Of a stretch of DNA of 64,000 nucleotides, positions 18,911 to 26,641 are shown one piece after another. The translations under genes were made by a program, and so were the position numbers. Source of the DNA: JBKHYJ01 sp046565505 (GTDB lineage: Bacteria > Acidobacteriota > Blastocatellia > UBA7656); assembly GCA_046565505.1 (NCBI GenBank), contig JBKHYJ010000131.1, positions 60,130 through 124,129 on the forward strand. The letters are read 5' to 3'. Position 1 is the first letter of the stretch. The number at the start of each line of letters is the position of its first letter. A model generated the notes under the pieces. That model saw only the letters and a program-made list of their open reading frames with translations. It was not told the origin of the DNA and searched no databases.

Positions 18911-21352
18911 CTATTCAATCGTGGGGTTCGAGGCAGGCGCCTCGTTCGCGGGCGGCTGCCCCCAGATCGGGACTTCGGCGGTGGGAACGTCCGCCTTGGC
19001 CACAGGGACGGGCCCTTCAAGCGCTATCTGCCACACCTCGTCCACGCTGTCGACGGTATGAATGGTTAAAGCCTGCTTCACGTCCTCGGGCAGCTCTACC
19101 AGGTCCTTGGCGTTCTCCTTAGGGATCACGACCGTCGTCACCCCCACGCGGTGCGCCGCGAGTAGCTTCTCTTTCACCCCGCCGATCGGCAGCACCTTGC
19201 CGCGGAGCGTGATCTCGCCCGTCATCGCCACGTCGCGGCGGATAGCGACCCCCGTCAGCACAGACACTATCGCGGTCGCGATGGCGATGCCGGCCGACGG
19301 CCCGTCCTTCGGTATCGCGCCTTCCGGGACGTGCAGGTGAAGGTCGAACTTCTTATGGAAGTCCGGCGAGATGCCCAGGTGATTCGCGCGGCTCCTCACG
19401 CAGGTCAACGCGGCGCGCGCGGACTCTTGCATCACCTCGCCGAGCTTGCCCGTCAGAGTGATGTTGCCGCGGCCGTTGACGAGCGTCGCTTCTATGTGCA
19501 GCACTTCGCCGCCCACCTCCGTCCACGCGAGCCCCGTCGCGAGCCCCACCTCGCTCTGCTCGGCGACGACTTGCGGCCGGAACCGCGTAGGCCCGAGCAG
19601 TTCCTTGACCAGGTCTGCCGTGACGGCCACCTGGTACGTCTCTGGCGCCTCCGAGGTGAGCATCCTCCGCGCCAGCTTCCTCAGGACTGAGGCGATCTCC
19701 CGCTCGAGGTTACGCACGCCGGCCTCGCGCGTGTAGAACTGCGTGATGGCGCGTATGCCCTCTTCAGTGAAGTCGACGTGCTCGACTTTAAGGCCGTTCG
19801 CTTCGAGCTGCTTCGGCAGCAGGTGCTGCTTGGCTATCTCGAGCTTCTCGCGCTCGGTGTAGCCGGGCAGGCGCGTTATCTCTAAACGGTCCTGGAGCGC
19901 CGGGGGGATCGTGTGAAGCACGTTCGCCGTCGCTATGAACATGACGTTCGAGAGGTCGTACTCCACGTCGAGGTAGTGGTCGTGGAAGGCGTAGTTCTGC
20001 TCCGGGTCCAGCACCTCCAGGAGGGCCGCCGACGGGTCGCCCCTGAAATCCATGCCGAGCTTGTCCACCTCGTCGAGCATGATGAGGGGGTTGACCGTCC
20101 CGGCCTTCTTCATCATCTGGATGATCTGCCCCGGCAGCGCGCCGATGTAGGTGCGGCGGTGGCCGCGGATTTCGGCCTCGTCGCGCACCCCGCCTAAAGA
20201 GAGGCGCACGAACTTGCGCCCGGTGGCCTTCGCGATGGAGCGGCCCAGGCTCGTCTTCCCGACGCCCGGCGGGCCCACGAAACAGAGTATGGAGCCGCGC
20301 GGGCGCTCGACGAGCTGCCGCACGGCGAGGTATTCGAGGATCCGCTCTTTAACTTTCTCAAGCCCGTAGTGGTCGTCGTTGAGCACTTCCTGGGCGGCCT
20401 TTATGTCGCGGACCTCCTCGCTCTTTTCCTTCCACGGCACGGCGAGCAGCCAGTCCAGGTAATTGCGCGACACGGTGGACTCGGCCGACATCGGCGGCAT
20501 CTGCTCGAGCCTCCGAAGTTCGGTTATGGCTTTCTCGTAGGCGTCCTTCGACATGCCGGCCGCCTCGATCTTCTGCTTAAGCTCTTCGAGCTCCGCCTTC
20601 TCGTCCTTGCGGCCGAGCTCTTTGTGGATCGCCTTGATCTTTTCGTTGAGGTAGTACTCTTTCTGCGCGCGCTCCATCTGCCGCTTGACCCGCCCATGAA
20701 TTGCGCGGTCCACCTGTATCTTCTCCAGCTCGACCTCCAGGACTTCGACGAGCCGCGAGAGGCGGTCCTGGAGCGAGAAGATTTCGAGCAAACCCTGCTT
20801 GTCCTCCACCGAGATCTTCAGGTTCGACGCGATCGTGTCGCACAGCCGGGCGGGGTCGTCGTTTCGCAGCGCGGCCGTGAGCGTCTCCGGGTTGCTGAGC
20901 TCGGTCGACTGCCGCACGTACTGGTCCACGAGCGAGCCTATGCGCCCTATGAGCGAATTGAGCCGCGACCGCGGCTCGGCAACCTCCTGGGGCTTCCTGA
21001 GCGTCGCCAGCCAGTACTCAGTATTGTCCTCTACGCGGACGCTGCGGGCGCGCTCGAGCCCCTCGACCATCACCTTGATGTTGCCATCGGGCAGGCGCAG
21101 GTTGTGCGTTATGCGCGCGACCGTCCCGACCGTGTAGACCTGATCGACGCTCGGCTCGTCGATGGTGGCGTCGTGCTGCGTGGCGAGGAATATCGTCTTG
21201 TCGCCGCGCAGCGCGGCTTCGAGCGCACGCACGCTCGCGGGCCGGCCGATCACGAACGCAACTATTGTATAAGGGAAGACTACCACGTCCCTGATGGGGA
21301 CCATAGGGCATCTCACTACGTCGCTGGGTGTGCTGTCGCTGAATTCAATCAT
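18911..21352 (-). CDS. lon: ATP-dependent protease Lon
   Basis: 813 residues, normal for LonA. The N-terminal substrate-binding domain starts with MVPIRDVVVFPYTIVAFVIG; a coiled-coil region (QMERAQKEYYLNEKIKAIHKEL) follows; the AAA+ domain has Walker A in FVGPPGVGKTSLG (about 357-365) and Walker B in PLIMLDEVDKLG; the protease domain has the Ser-Lys dyad, Ser in IPKDGPSAGIA (about 685) and Lys in LPIGGVKEKLLAAHR. It degrades misfolded and regulatory proteins in the cytoplasm. It ends with a Pro/Ala-rich tail after VDEVWQIAL. The ribosome site before 21352 is weak; an in-frame internal Met at residue 17 would also keep the conserved start of the domain. Confidence 0.98.
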   Translation of the reverse strand: MIEFSDSTPSDVVRCPMVPIRDVVVFPYTIVAFVIGRPASVRALEAALRGDKTIFLATQHDATIDEPSVDQVYTVGTVARITHNLRLPDGNIKVMVEGLERARSVRVEDNTEYWLATLRKPQEVAEPRSRLNSLIGRIGSLVDQYVRQSTELSNPETLTAALRNDDPARLCDTIASNLKISVEDKQGLLEIFSLQDRLSRLVEVLEVELEKIQVDRAIHGRVKRQMERAQKEYYLNEKIKAIHKELGRKDEKAELEELKQKIEAAGMSKDAYEKAITELRRLEQMPPMSAESTVSRNYLDWLLAVPWKEKSEEVRDIKAAQEVLNDDHYGLEKVKERILEYLAVRQLVERPRGSILCFVGPPGVGKTSLGRSIAKATGRKFVRLSLGGVRDEAEIRGHRRTYIGALPGQIIQMMKKAGTVNPLIMLDEVDKLGMDFRGDPSAALLEVLDPEQNYAFHDHYLDVEYDLSNVMFIATANVLHTIPPALQDRLEITRLPGYTEREKLEIAKQHLLPKQLEANGLKVEHVDFTEEGIRAITQFYTREAGVRNLEREIASVLRKLARRMLTSEAPETYQVAVTADLVKELLGPTRFRPQVVAEQSEVGLATGLAWTEVGGEVLHIEATLVNGRGNITLTGKLGEVMQESARAALTCVRSRANHLGISPDFHKKFDLHLHVPEGAIPKDGPSAGIAIATAIVSVLTGVAIRRDVAMTGEITLRGKVLPIGGVKEKLLAAHRVGVTTVVIPKENAKDLVELPEDVKQALTIHTVDSVDEVWQIALEGPVPVAKADVPTAEVPIWGQPPANEAPASNPTIE

Positions 21353-21380
21353 GATTTTAAATGGGTGTCGGGCGCCGGGG

Positions 21381-21451
21381 CCGGGTATCAGAGGCAGAGT
21401 CGGGTGAGCTGAGCGATGAACGTTTGCTGACGCCTGACATCTGATACTCGG
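21381..21451. repeat. Imperfect intercistronic inverted repeat (clpX-lon gap)
   Basis: CCGGGTATCAG (21381-21391) and CTGATACTCGG (21441-21451) are complementary at 10 of 11 positions across a 49-base interval, filling most of the 109-bp gap between clpX and lon. Similar loose palindromes lie in other gaps of this operon. Confidence 0.5.
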
Positions 21452-21461
21452 TGACCGCCGC

Positions 21462-22694
21462 CTATCCGGCTTTTTCTAGGACAGGGAACGTCGCGCGACG
21501 GTTCTCGACCATCTCGCGCGTTACTACAAACTCTTTGACCTTCTTGTTGGAGGGAAGCATGTACATCACGTCGAGCATCAGCTCCTCGAGGATCATCCTG
21601 AGCCCGCGCGCGCCGACCTTGCGTTCGCATGCCATGCGCGCCACGGCCGCCAGGGCGTCGTCCGTGAAGCGCAGCTTGACGCCTTCGTACTCGAACAACT
21701 TCTGATACTGCTTGACCAGCGCGTTCTTCGGCTGGGTCAGTATCTCTACCATCGCCGCCTCGTCCAGCTCGTGGAGCGTGCCGCACACGGGCAGGCGGCC
21801 GACGAATTCCGGTATCAGCCCGAACTTGATCAGGTCCTCGGGCTCGACCTGCGCGAGCGTCTCGCTCAGGCGCTGCTTGCGCGCGCTCTTGACGTTCGCG
21901 TTGAAGCCGAGGGCCTTCTTGCCTATGCGCTTCTCGATGACCTTCTCCAGCCCGACGAACGCGCCCCCGCAGATGAACAGTATGTTGGTCGTGTCGACGG
22001 GGAAGAACTCCTGGTGCGGGTGCTTGCGCCCGCCCTGCGGCGGGACGTTAGCCACCGTGCCCTCGAGTATCTTCAGCAGCGCCTGCTGCACGCCCTCGCC
22101 CGACACGTCGCGCGTGATCGAAGGGTTCTCGTCCTTGCGGCAAATCTTGTCTATCTCGTCAATGTAGATGATGCCGTTTTGCGCCCGCTCTATGTCCCCG
22201 TTGGCCGCCTGAAGGAGCTTCAATATTATGTTCTCCACGTCCTCGCCGACGTAGCCGGCCTCGGTCAGCGTGGTCGCGTCGACGATGGTGAACGGCACGT
22301 TGAGCATGCGCGCGAGCGTCTGGGCGAGCAGCGTCTTGCCCGTCCCCGTGGGCCCTATAAGCAGGATGTTAGATTTTTGAATCTCTATGTCGGACGTGCG
22401 CCGCTTGAGTATGTCGACGCGCTTGTAATGCTGGTATACGGCGACGGCCAGCTTCTTCTTCGTCTCCTCTTGCCCGATGACGTAATCGTCGAGAAATTCC
22501 TTGATCTCCACCGGCTTCGGCAGGGGCGGGCGGCGGGCAGCGGTCTCCTGTTGCTGGTCATCCGTGATGATCTCGTTACAGATGTCTATGCACTCGTTGC
22601 AAATGTAAACCGTGGGGCCGGCTATCAGCTTTTTTACTTCGTTCTGCGACTTGCCGCAAAACGAGCAGCGAAGTGTGTCATCGCCTCTTCTCAT
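21462..22694 (-). CDS. clpX: ATP-dependent Clp protease ATPase subunit ClpX
   Basis: 410 residues. The N-terminal zinc-binding domain has CSFCGKSQNEVKKL and CNECIDIC (four Cys within residues 10-40). The AAA+ core has Walker A in LIGPTGTGKTLLAQ (about 112-122), Walker B in GIIYIDEIDKI, and the RKHPHQEF loop with the ClpP-binding IGF-type position written FIG-like later (ERRIGKKALGF region). It unfolds tagged proteins and feeds them to ClpP, encoded just upstream on the same strand (138-bp gap). TTGGAG precedes the ATG. Confidence 0.97.
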   Translation of the reverse strand: MRRGDDTLRCSFCGKSQNEVKKLIAGPTVYICNECIDICNEIITDDQQQETAARRPPLPKPVEIKEFLDDYVIGQEETKKKLAVAVYQHYKRVDILKRRTSDIEIQKSNILLIGPTGTGKTLLAQTLARMLNVPFTIVDATTLTEAGYVGEDVENIILKLLQAANGDIERAQNGIIYIDEIDKICRKDENPSITRDVSGEGVQQALLKILEGTVANVPPQGGRKHPHQEFFPVDTTNILFICGGAFVGLEKVIEKRIGKKALGFNANVKSARKQRLSETLAQVEPEDLIKFGLIPEFVGRLPVCGTLHELDEAAMVEILTQPKNALVKQYQKLFEYEGVKLRFTDDALAAVARMACERKVGARGLRMILEELMLDVMYMLPSNKKVKEFVVTREMVENRRATFPVLEKAG

Positions 22695-22766
22695 CCATTC
22701 TCCAATCTTGCGGAATTTCTAAAACATCTGCTTCTGCTCTGGAGGCATTCCCGGCGGAGGGGGCCG

Positions 22767-22830
22767 GGCGACGGATGGCGAATGAACGAGGTCGGAACCT
22801 CACGCGCGTTACCGCCCTTCATCCTTCGCC
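22767..22830. repeat. Imperfect intercistronic inverted repeat (clpP-clpX gap)
   Basis: GGCGACGGATG (22767-22777) and CATCCTTCGCC (22820-22830) are complementary at 10 of 11 positions, with a 42-base interval, just past the clpP stop. Confidence 0.5.
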
Positions 22831-22832
22831 GC

Positions 22833-23420
22833 CTACTCCCTGTGCGTAATCACCTGATCTATCAAGCCGTACTCCTTGGCCTGCTGCGCGCTCATGATCC
22901 TGTCGCGCTCCACGTCCCGCTCGATCGCCTCGATATCCTGGCCGCTGTGCTTAGCCAGTATCTGGCTCGTGAGCTGGCGCATGCGCATGATCTCCTCGGC
23001 GTGAATCCTGATGTCGGTGGCCTGGCCCGATATCCCGCCTATCGAAGGCTGGTGAATCAATATGCGCGAGTTCGGCAGCGCGAAGCGCTTGCCGTGCGCG
23101 CCGGCCGTCAGCAGCAAGGCCCCCATAGAGGCGCACTGCCCGACGCAGATCGTCGTCACGTCCGGCCTGATGAACTGCATCGTGTCGTAGATCGCCATGC
23201 CCGCGGTGATCGAGCCGCCCGGGCTGTTGATGTAAAGCGATATGTCGCGGTCCGGGTCCTCGGCCTCCAGGAACAAAAGCTGCGCGACGACCAGATTGGC
23301 AATGGTGTCGTCGATCGGAGTGCCTATGAAAATAATATTGTCTTTAAGCAGGCGCGAATAAATGTCGAAGGCGCGTTCGCCGCGCGCGGTCTGCTCAACA
23401 ACCATCGGCACAAGTGCCAT
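22833..23420 (-). CDS. clpP: ATP-dependent Clp protease proteolytic subunit ClpP
   Basis: 195 residues. Catalytic Ser in VGQCASMGALLL (about 98), His in RILIHQPSIGG (about 123), and Asp in the DRDRIMSAQQAKEYGLID end region. FIGTPIDDTIANLVVAQLLFLE is the family's opening, and INSPGGSITAGMAIYD is the oxyanion strand. It forms the double-heptamer peptidase used with ClpX. AAGGAGA precedes the ATG. It lies between clpX and tig, the classic order. Confidence 0.98.
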   Translation of the reverse strand: MALVPMVVEQTARGERAFDIYSRLLKDNIIFIGTPIDDTIANLVVAQLLFLEAEDPDRDISLYINSPGGSITAGMAIYDTMQFIRPDVTTICVGQCASMGALLLTAGAHGKRFALPNSRILIHQPSIGGISGQATDIRIHAEEIMRMRQLTSQILAKHSGQDIEAIERDVERDRIMSAQQAKEYGLIDQVITHRE

Positions 23421-23615
23421 ACTCGGTTCACTCTCCTTCGGGAAACTCGCTCCTCATGCAAGCCGTCACTCAAGTATTATACTTCGCTCTGTCCATTGTC
23501 GGAAGTTACTTTTTTATTATGGCATTGAGGGAGCCGGTCTTAAAGTGAATTCAGCGACGCACTTCTTTCAGGCGGGATTTGCAATAAACTACAGGTCGCT
23601 GCCGGAACACTCACT

Positions 23616-25043
23616 TCACCCTTCGGGTTGCCCGCCCTCGCCGGTCTTCGCATTTTCCCCGCCCAAACCTTCCACTTCTTCGGTTCGTATATCAGCGGAA
23701 GCTATTACAAGATCAAGGGCTTTGCGGTTTCTGACCTGCTCTCTGATACTATCGAGCGCACCTTCCTTTGTCAAGCGTGCCCTCAGTGCCTCTACCGATT
23801 GATTCATACTCGCGGCGTATTGCTCAAGCTCTTGATTAATCTCGTCTTCGCTGACTTCGATCTTCTCGGCCTCGCCTATCCTGCCCAGGATGAACGTGCC
23901 GCGCACCTCGCGCTCGGCGCGCTCGCGCTGCGCCTCGCGCATGTCGTCCCAATTAATCTTCAACTGGCGCGGGTCGAGGCCCTGTCCCGTCAACTGCCGG
24001 AAAAACGTTTGCAGGCGGGAGTCTATCTGCTTTTCGACGATGAATTCCGGGACCGCGAACCGGTTGCGGTCGACGAGCTGCTCCATCACGGCCGACCGCA
24101 ACTCGGCGTCGGACCTGTGCTCGGCTTCGTGTTCGAGCTTCGAGCGGATGTCCGCGCGCAGCTCGTCCATAGTTTTGAAATCCTCGCCGACGCTTTGTGC
24201 GAATTCGTCGTCGGCCGCGGGCACCTCTTTGACGCGCAACGCCGTCACCTCCGCGGAGTAGTTGAGGCGGCGGCCCGCGTACTGCTCTGGCTTGTAATCG
24301 GCCGGGTAGTCGACCGTCAGCGTGCGCGTGTCGCCCGGCCGCGCGCCGGCAAGCGCGTCCGTGAATTCTTTGAGCACGCCACGCCCGCCCACTTCGATCT
24401 CTATGTCTTGCTGATTGACCTCTCCGTCCTGCGGGCCCGCCCCCCCGCCCTGCCGCGGCTGCGCCTCCGTCGCGGCGGGCTCCCGGCCCTCATCGGCCGC
24501 GGCCGGAGCCGCGGCGGCCGGATCGAACTGGCCGGTTATATTCGCCGTCACTATGTCTCCCTGCCGTGCGCCGCGGTCCTCGACGGGCACTAGCTCCGCC
24601 TGCCCCTCGCGCAGCTGCTCGACGGTCTTTTCAACGTCCTCGTCGCGAACCTTGTAGACGCGCTTTGTGAGCGGGAGCGACTTGTAGTTGGAGAGCTGGA
24701 ATTCCGGGGCGACCTCCACGGTGAAAGTCACGTCGATGGATTCGTCATCGCCGAAGTTCAGATTCTCGATCGACGGCTCGCCGATGACCTTGAGATTCTT
24801 CTCGGTTATGGCGTCGCTCAGCGAGTGCGGCAGGAGGTGCGAGAGGACTTCGTCACGGAGTTCTTTCTTGAACCTCGTCTTAACGATGGACTTGGGCACG
24901 TGGCCGCGCCGAAAGCCGGGCACCGTGACCTGGCGGGCCAGCTCCGTCGCTACCTTGTCTGTCTCCGCGCGGACGGCCTCGCCCGGGATCTCCACGCGCA
25001 ATTGTTTCTTGCAGTTCTCTTGATCAGTGACGGTTATATTCAA
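23616..25043 (-). CDS. tig: Trigger factor, ribosome-associated chaperone
   Basis: 475 residues from a TTG start at 25043. An AGGAGAGG ribosome site lies about 9 bases upstream, and the family's opening LNITVTDQENCKKQLRVEIP begins exactly there; the ATG at 25118 would add 25 residues of non-homologous Cys-rich sequence. The N-terminal ribosome-binding domain carries the GFRRGHVPKSIV signature (about 45-56). The FKBP-type PPIase domain (about 150-260) is interrupted by an Ala/Pro/Gly/Gln-rich insertion of about 35 residues (DPAAAAPAAADEG to GAGPQDG). The C-terminal chaperone arms are helical. It protects nascent chains at the ribosome exit. Confidence 0.95.
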   Translation of the reverse strand: MNITVTDQENCKKQLRVEIPGEAVRAETDKVATELARQVTVPGFRRGHVPKSIVKTRFKKELRDEVLSHLLPHSLSDAITEKNLKVIGEPSIENLNFGDDESIDVTFTVEVAPEFQLSNYKSLPLTKRVYKVRDEDVEKTVEQLREGQAELVPVEDRGARQGDIVTANITGQFDPAAAAPAAADEGREPAATEAQPRQGGGAGPQDGEVNQQDIEIEVGGRGVLKEFTDALAGARPGDTRTLTVDYPADYKPEQYAGRRLNYSAEVTALRVKEVPAADDEFAQSVGEDFKTMDELRADIRSKLEHEAEHRSDAELRSAVMEQLVDRNRFAVPEFIVEKQIDSRLQTFFRQLTGQGLDPRQLKINWDDMREAQRERAEREVRGTFILGRIGEAEKIEVSEDEINQELEQYAASMNQSVEALRARLTKEGALDSIREQVRNRKALDLVIASADIRTEEVEGLGGENAKTGEGGQPEG

Positions 25044-25070
25044 TTTCGTTTCGCCTCTCCTGGGTGATAA

Positions 25071-25125
25071 GCAACAAGTGACGAGCGAAGAACAGCACAA
25101 CTGCCTATCACTCGTCACCTGTTAC
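25071..25125. repeat. Inverted repeat upstream of tig containing TCACTCGTCACC
   Basis: Arms 25071-25088 and 25108-25125 match at 15 of 18 positions around a 19-base loop. The right arm contains the 12-mer TCACTCGTCACC, which occurs again inside a hairpin at 55695-55706. Confidence 0.55.
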
Positions 25126-25141
25126 ACACTGCTTACAATAA

Positions 25142-25223
25142 TGCCGGGGGCGGGACTCGAACCCGCACGCCTTTCGGCACAGGCTCCTAAGACCTGCGTG
25201 GCTGCCAGTTACACCACCCCGGC
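25142..25223 (-). tRNA. tRNA-Leu(UAG)
   Basis: 82 bases. Acceptor arms GCCGGGG (5' end at 25223) and CCCCGGC (25143-25149) pair perfectly; the T arm is GCGGG-TTCGAGT-CCCGC; there is a class II long variable arm (GCC-GAAA-GGC); the anticodon stem encloses CTTAGGA with anticodon TAG. CCA is not encoded. Anticodon UAG reads CUA/CUN leucine codons. It lies upstream of tig in the same direction. Confidence 0.93.
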
Positions 25224-25380
25224 GGGGGTCATCTTGAAAATCAGCTTTAACGACAGATCAGTATTCTAATGCCTCATCGGGCCTTCTGCCAATCGAGAAG
25301 CGTCGGCTTGGTCGAAGACCAATAACATAATCGAAAGCAAATGCGCTTTGCAACGGCACGGGGCGGCGGTTTTGCGCAGC

Positions 25381-25410
25381 TTGACAACGCGCGGAGCGCA
25401 AAACTAAGAT
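25381..25410 (+). promoter_or_regulatory. Probable promoter of nuoA
   Basis: TTGACA at 25381-25386, an 18-base spacer and TAAGAT at 25405-25410 place a transcript start about 40 bases before the nuoA ATG at 25458. Confidence 0.55.
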
Positions 25411-25457
25411 GAGCGTGCTGAACTGTTATAAAATCTCAAACCCTTGCAGGTGCGCCG

Positions 25458-25898
25458 ATGACACATATACTTGCGATATTGCTCCAGGCCCAGCCGGCCC
25501 GCCCGGGCGGGGCGACTGCGCAGGCGGCCGGGGGCGCGACGCCTATCTACGGCTACATCCCCATCATCATCTTCTTCCTGATAGCAGTGATGCTGCCGGT
25601 CGTGTTGCTGGGGCTGTCGCGGATGCTCCACAGGCGGGTATTCGGGCGCGAGAAATTGTTGCCGTACGAGTGCGGCGTGGACCCGATAGGCGACGCGCGC
25701 GAACGCTTCTCCGTGCGATTCTACATCGTGGCGATGTTGTTTCTTGTCTTCGACGTGGAGACGATATTCCTGTTCCCGTGGGCGATAATCTACGACAAGC
25801 TGGCGCTGTTCGGCCTGGTCGAGATGCTCGTTTTCATAGGCATACTGGTCGTCGGTTATTATTACGCATGGCAAAAAGGCGCCCTCGAATGGGCGTGA
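25458..25898 (+). CDS. nuoA: NADH-quinone oxidoreductase subunit A
   Basis: 146 residues, three membrane helices (about 30-50, 85-107, 115-135). The ND3/NuoA signature LLPYECGVDPIGDARERFSV and FYIVAMLFLVFDVETIFLFP is complete, including the Cys of the quinone-site loop and the Asp-Val-Glu of the second helix. It is part of the membrane arm of complex I near the quinone cavity. The N-terminus (AQPARPGGATAQAAGG) is a longer, Ala/Gly-rich extension than usual. It is followed by nuoB after 99 bases. Confidence 0.96.
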   Translation: MTHILAILLQAQPARPGGATAQAAGGATPIYGYIPIIIFFLIAVMLPVVLLGLSRMLHRRVFGREKLLPYECGVDPIGDARERFSVRFYIVAMLFLVFDVETIFLFPWAIIYDKLALFGLVEMLVFIGILVVGYYYAWQKGALEWA

Positions 25899-25997
25899 CG
25901 GTTTTGGAATTTAGATGTCGGATTAAGGACCTGAGCTTGCGAAGGCAGGCAACCGCTCACTTCGGCAATCCAAAATCTAAAATGCAAGAAGGGCTTT

Positions 25998-26570
25998 ATG
26001 GCGAAACAGAGAGAAGAGATAATTGAGTCGTCCGGCGGGGTAATAACGTCCACGGTCGATTTCGTATTCAACTGGGCGCGCAAGTCCGCGCTCTGGCCGA
26101 TGACCTTCGGGCTCGCCTGTTGCGCGATAGAGATGATGGCGACCGGCGCGTCGCGCTTCGATATGGACCGCTTCGGGGCGGGCGTGTTTCGCCCGAGCCC
26201 CCGGCAGTCGGATTTGATGATAGTCGCCGGCACCGCGACGCTGAAGATGGCCCCCGTCATCAAGCGCGTGTGGGACCAGATGCCCGAGCCGAAGTGGTGC
26301 ATAGCCATGGGCGCGTGCGCTTCGACGGGCGGCCCTTTCCCCACTTACTCGACCTTACAGGGCGTCGACCGCATAGTGCCTGTCGATGTCTACATCCCCG
26401 GCTGCCCGCCGCGCCCCGAGGCGCTGCTCTACGGGCTGATGCGGCTTCAAGATAAGATCATGCAGGAGCACCCGACCCGCTTCATTTTCGGCCGCGGCAA
26501 CGTGAGCCAGGAACAGGTCGAGGGGGCAGAGGGTGAGCGCGTTGAAGGGGATAAGACGGCCGCGGCATAG
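25998..26570 (+). CDS. nuoB: NADH-quinone oxidoreductase subunit B
   Basis: 190 residues. The [4Fe-4S] cluster N2 ligands are present: tandem Cys in FGLACCAIEMMATGASRFD, then MGACASTGGPF and VYIPGCPPRPEAL. It carries the last cluster before quinone in complex I. An AGGG ribosome site precedes the ATG. The nuoC/D and later genes do not follow; the operon ends here with a strong terminator, so the rest of complex I must be elsewhere. Confidence 0.97.
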   Translation: MAKQREEIIESSGGVITSTVDFVFNWARKSALWPMTFGLACCAIEMMATGASRFDMDRFGAGVFRPSPRQSDLMIVAGTATLKMAPVIKRVWDQMPEPKWCIAMGACASTGGPFPTYSTLQGVDRIVPVDVYIPGCPPRPEALLYGLMRLQDKIMQEHPTRFIFGRGNVSQEQVEGAEGERVEGDKTAAA

Positions 26571-26591
26571 CCCGATGACCTGAGCCGTGTC

Positions 26592-26630
26592 AAAAAGCGC
26601 AGGGGTGATTCGCCCTGCGCTTTTTATTTT
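26592..26630 (+). terminator. Rho-independent terminator after nuoB
   Basis: A 13-bp stem AAAAAGCGCAGGG/CCCTGCGCTTTTT (26592-26604 with 26613-26625), an 8-base loop and a TTTTTATTTT tail, 22 bases past the nuoB stop. Confidence 0.92.
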
Positions 26631-26641
26631 GCGACCGACGC

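Noticed and set aside
20369..21412. 347-codon rightward frame over lon
   Set aside because: Antisense shadow of the Lon coding sequence; no recognisable motif.
21771..23528. 585-codon rightward frame across clpX and clpP
   Set aside because: Antisense shadow of two certain genes in GC-rich DNA; composition rich in Arg/Leu/Val/Ala without domains.
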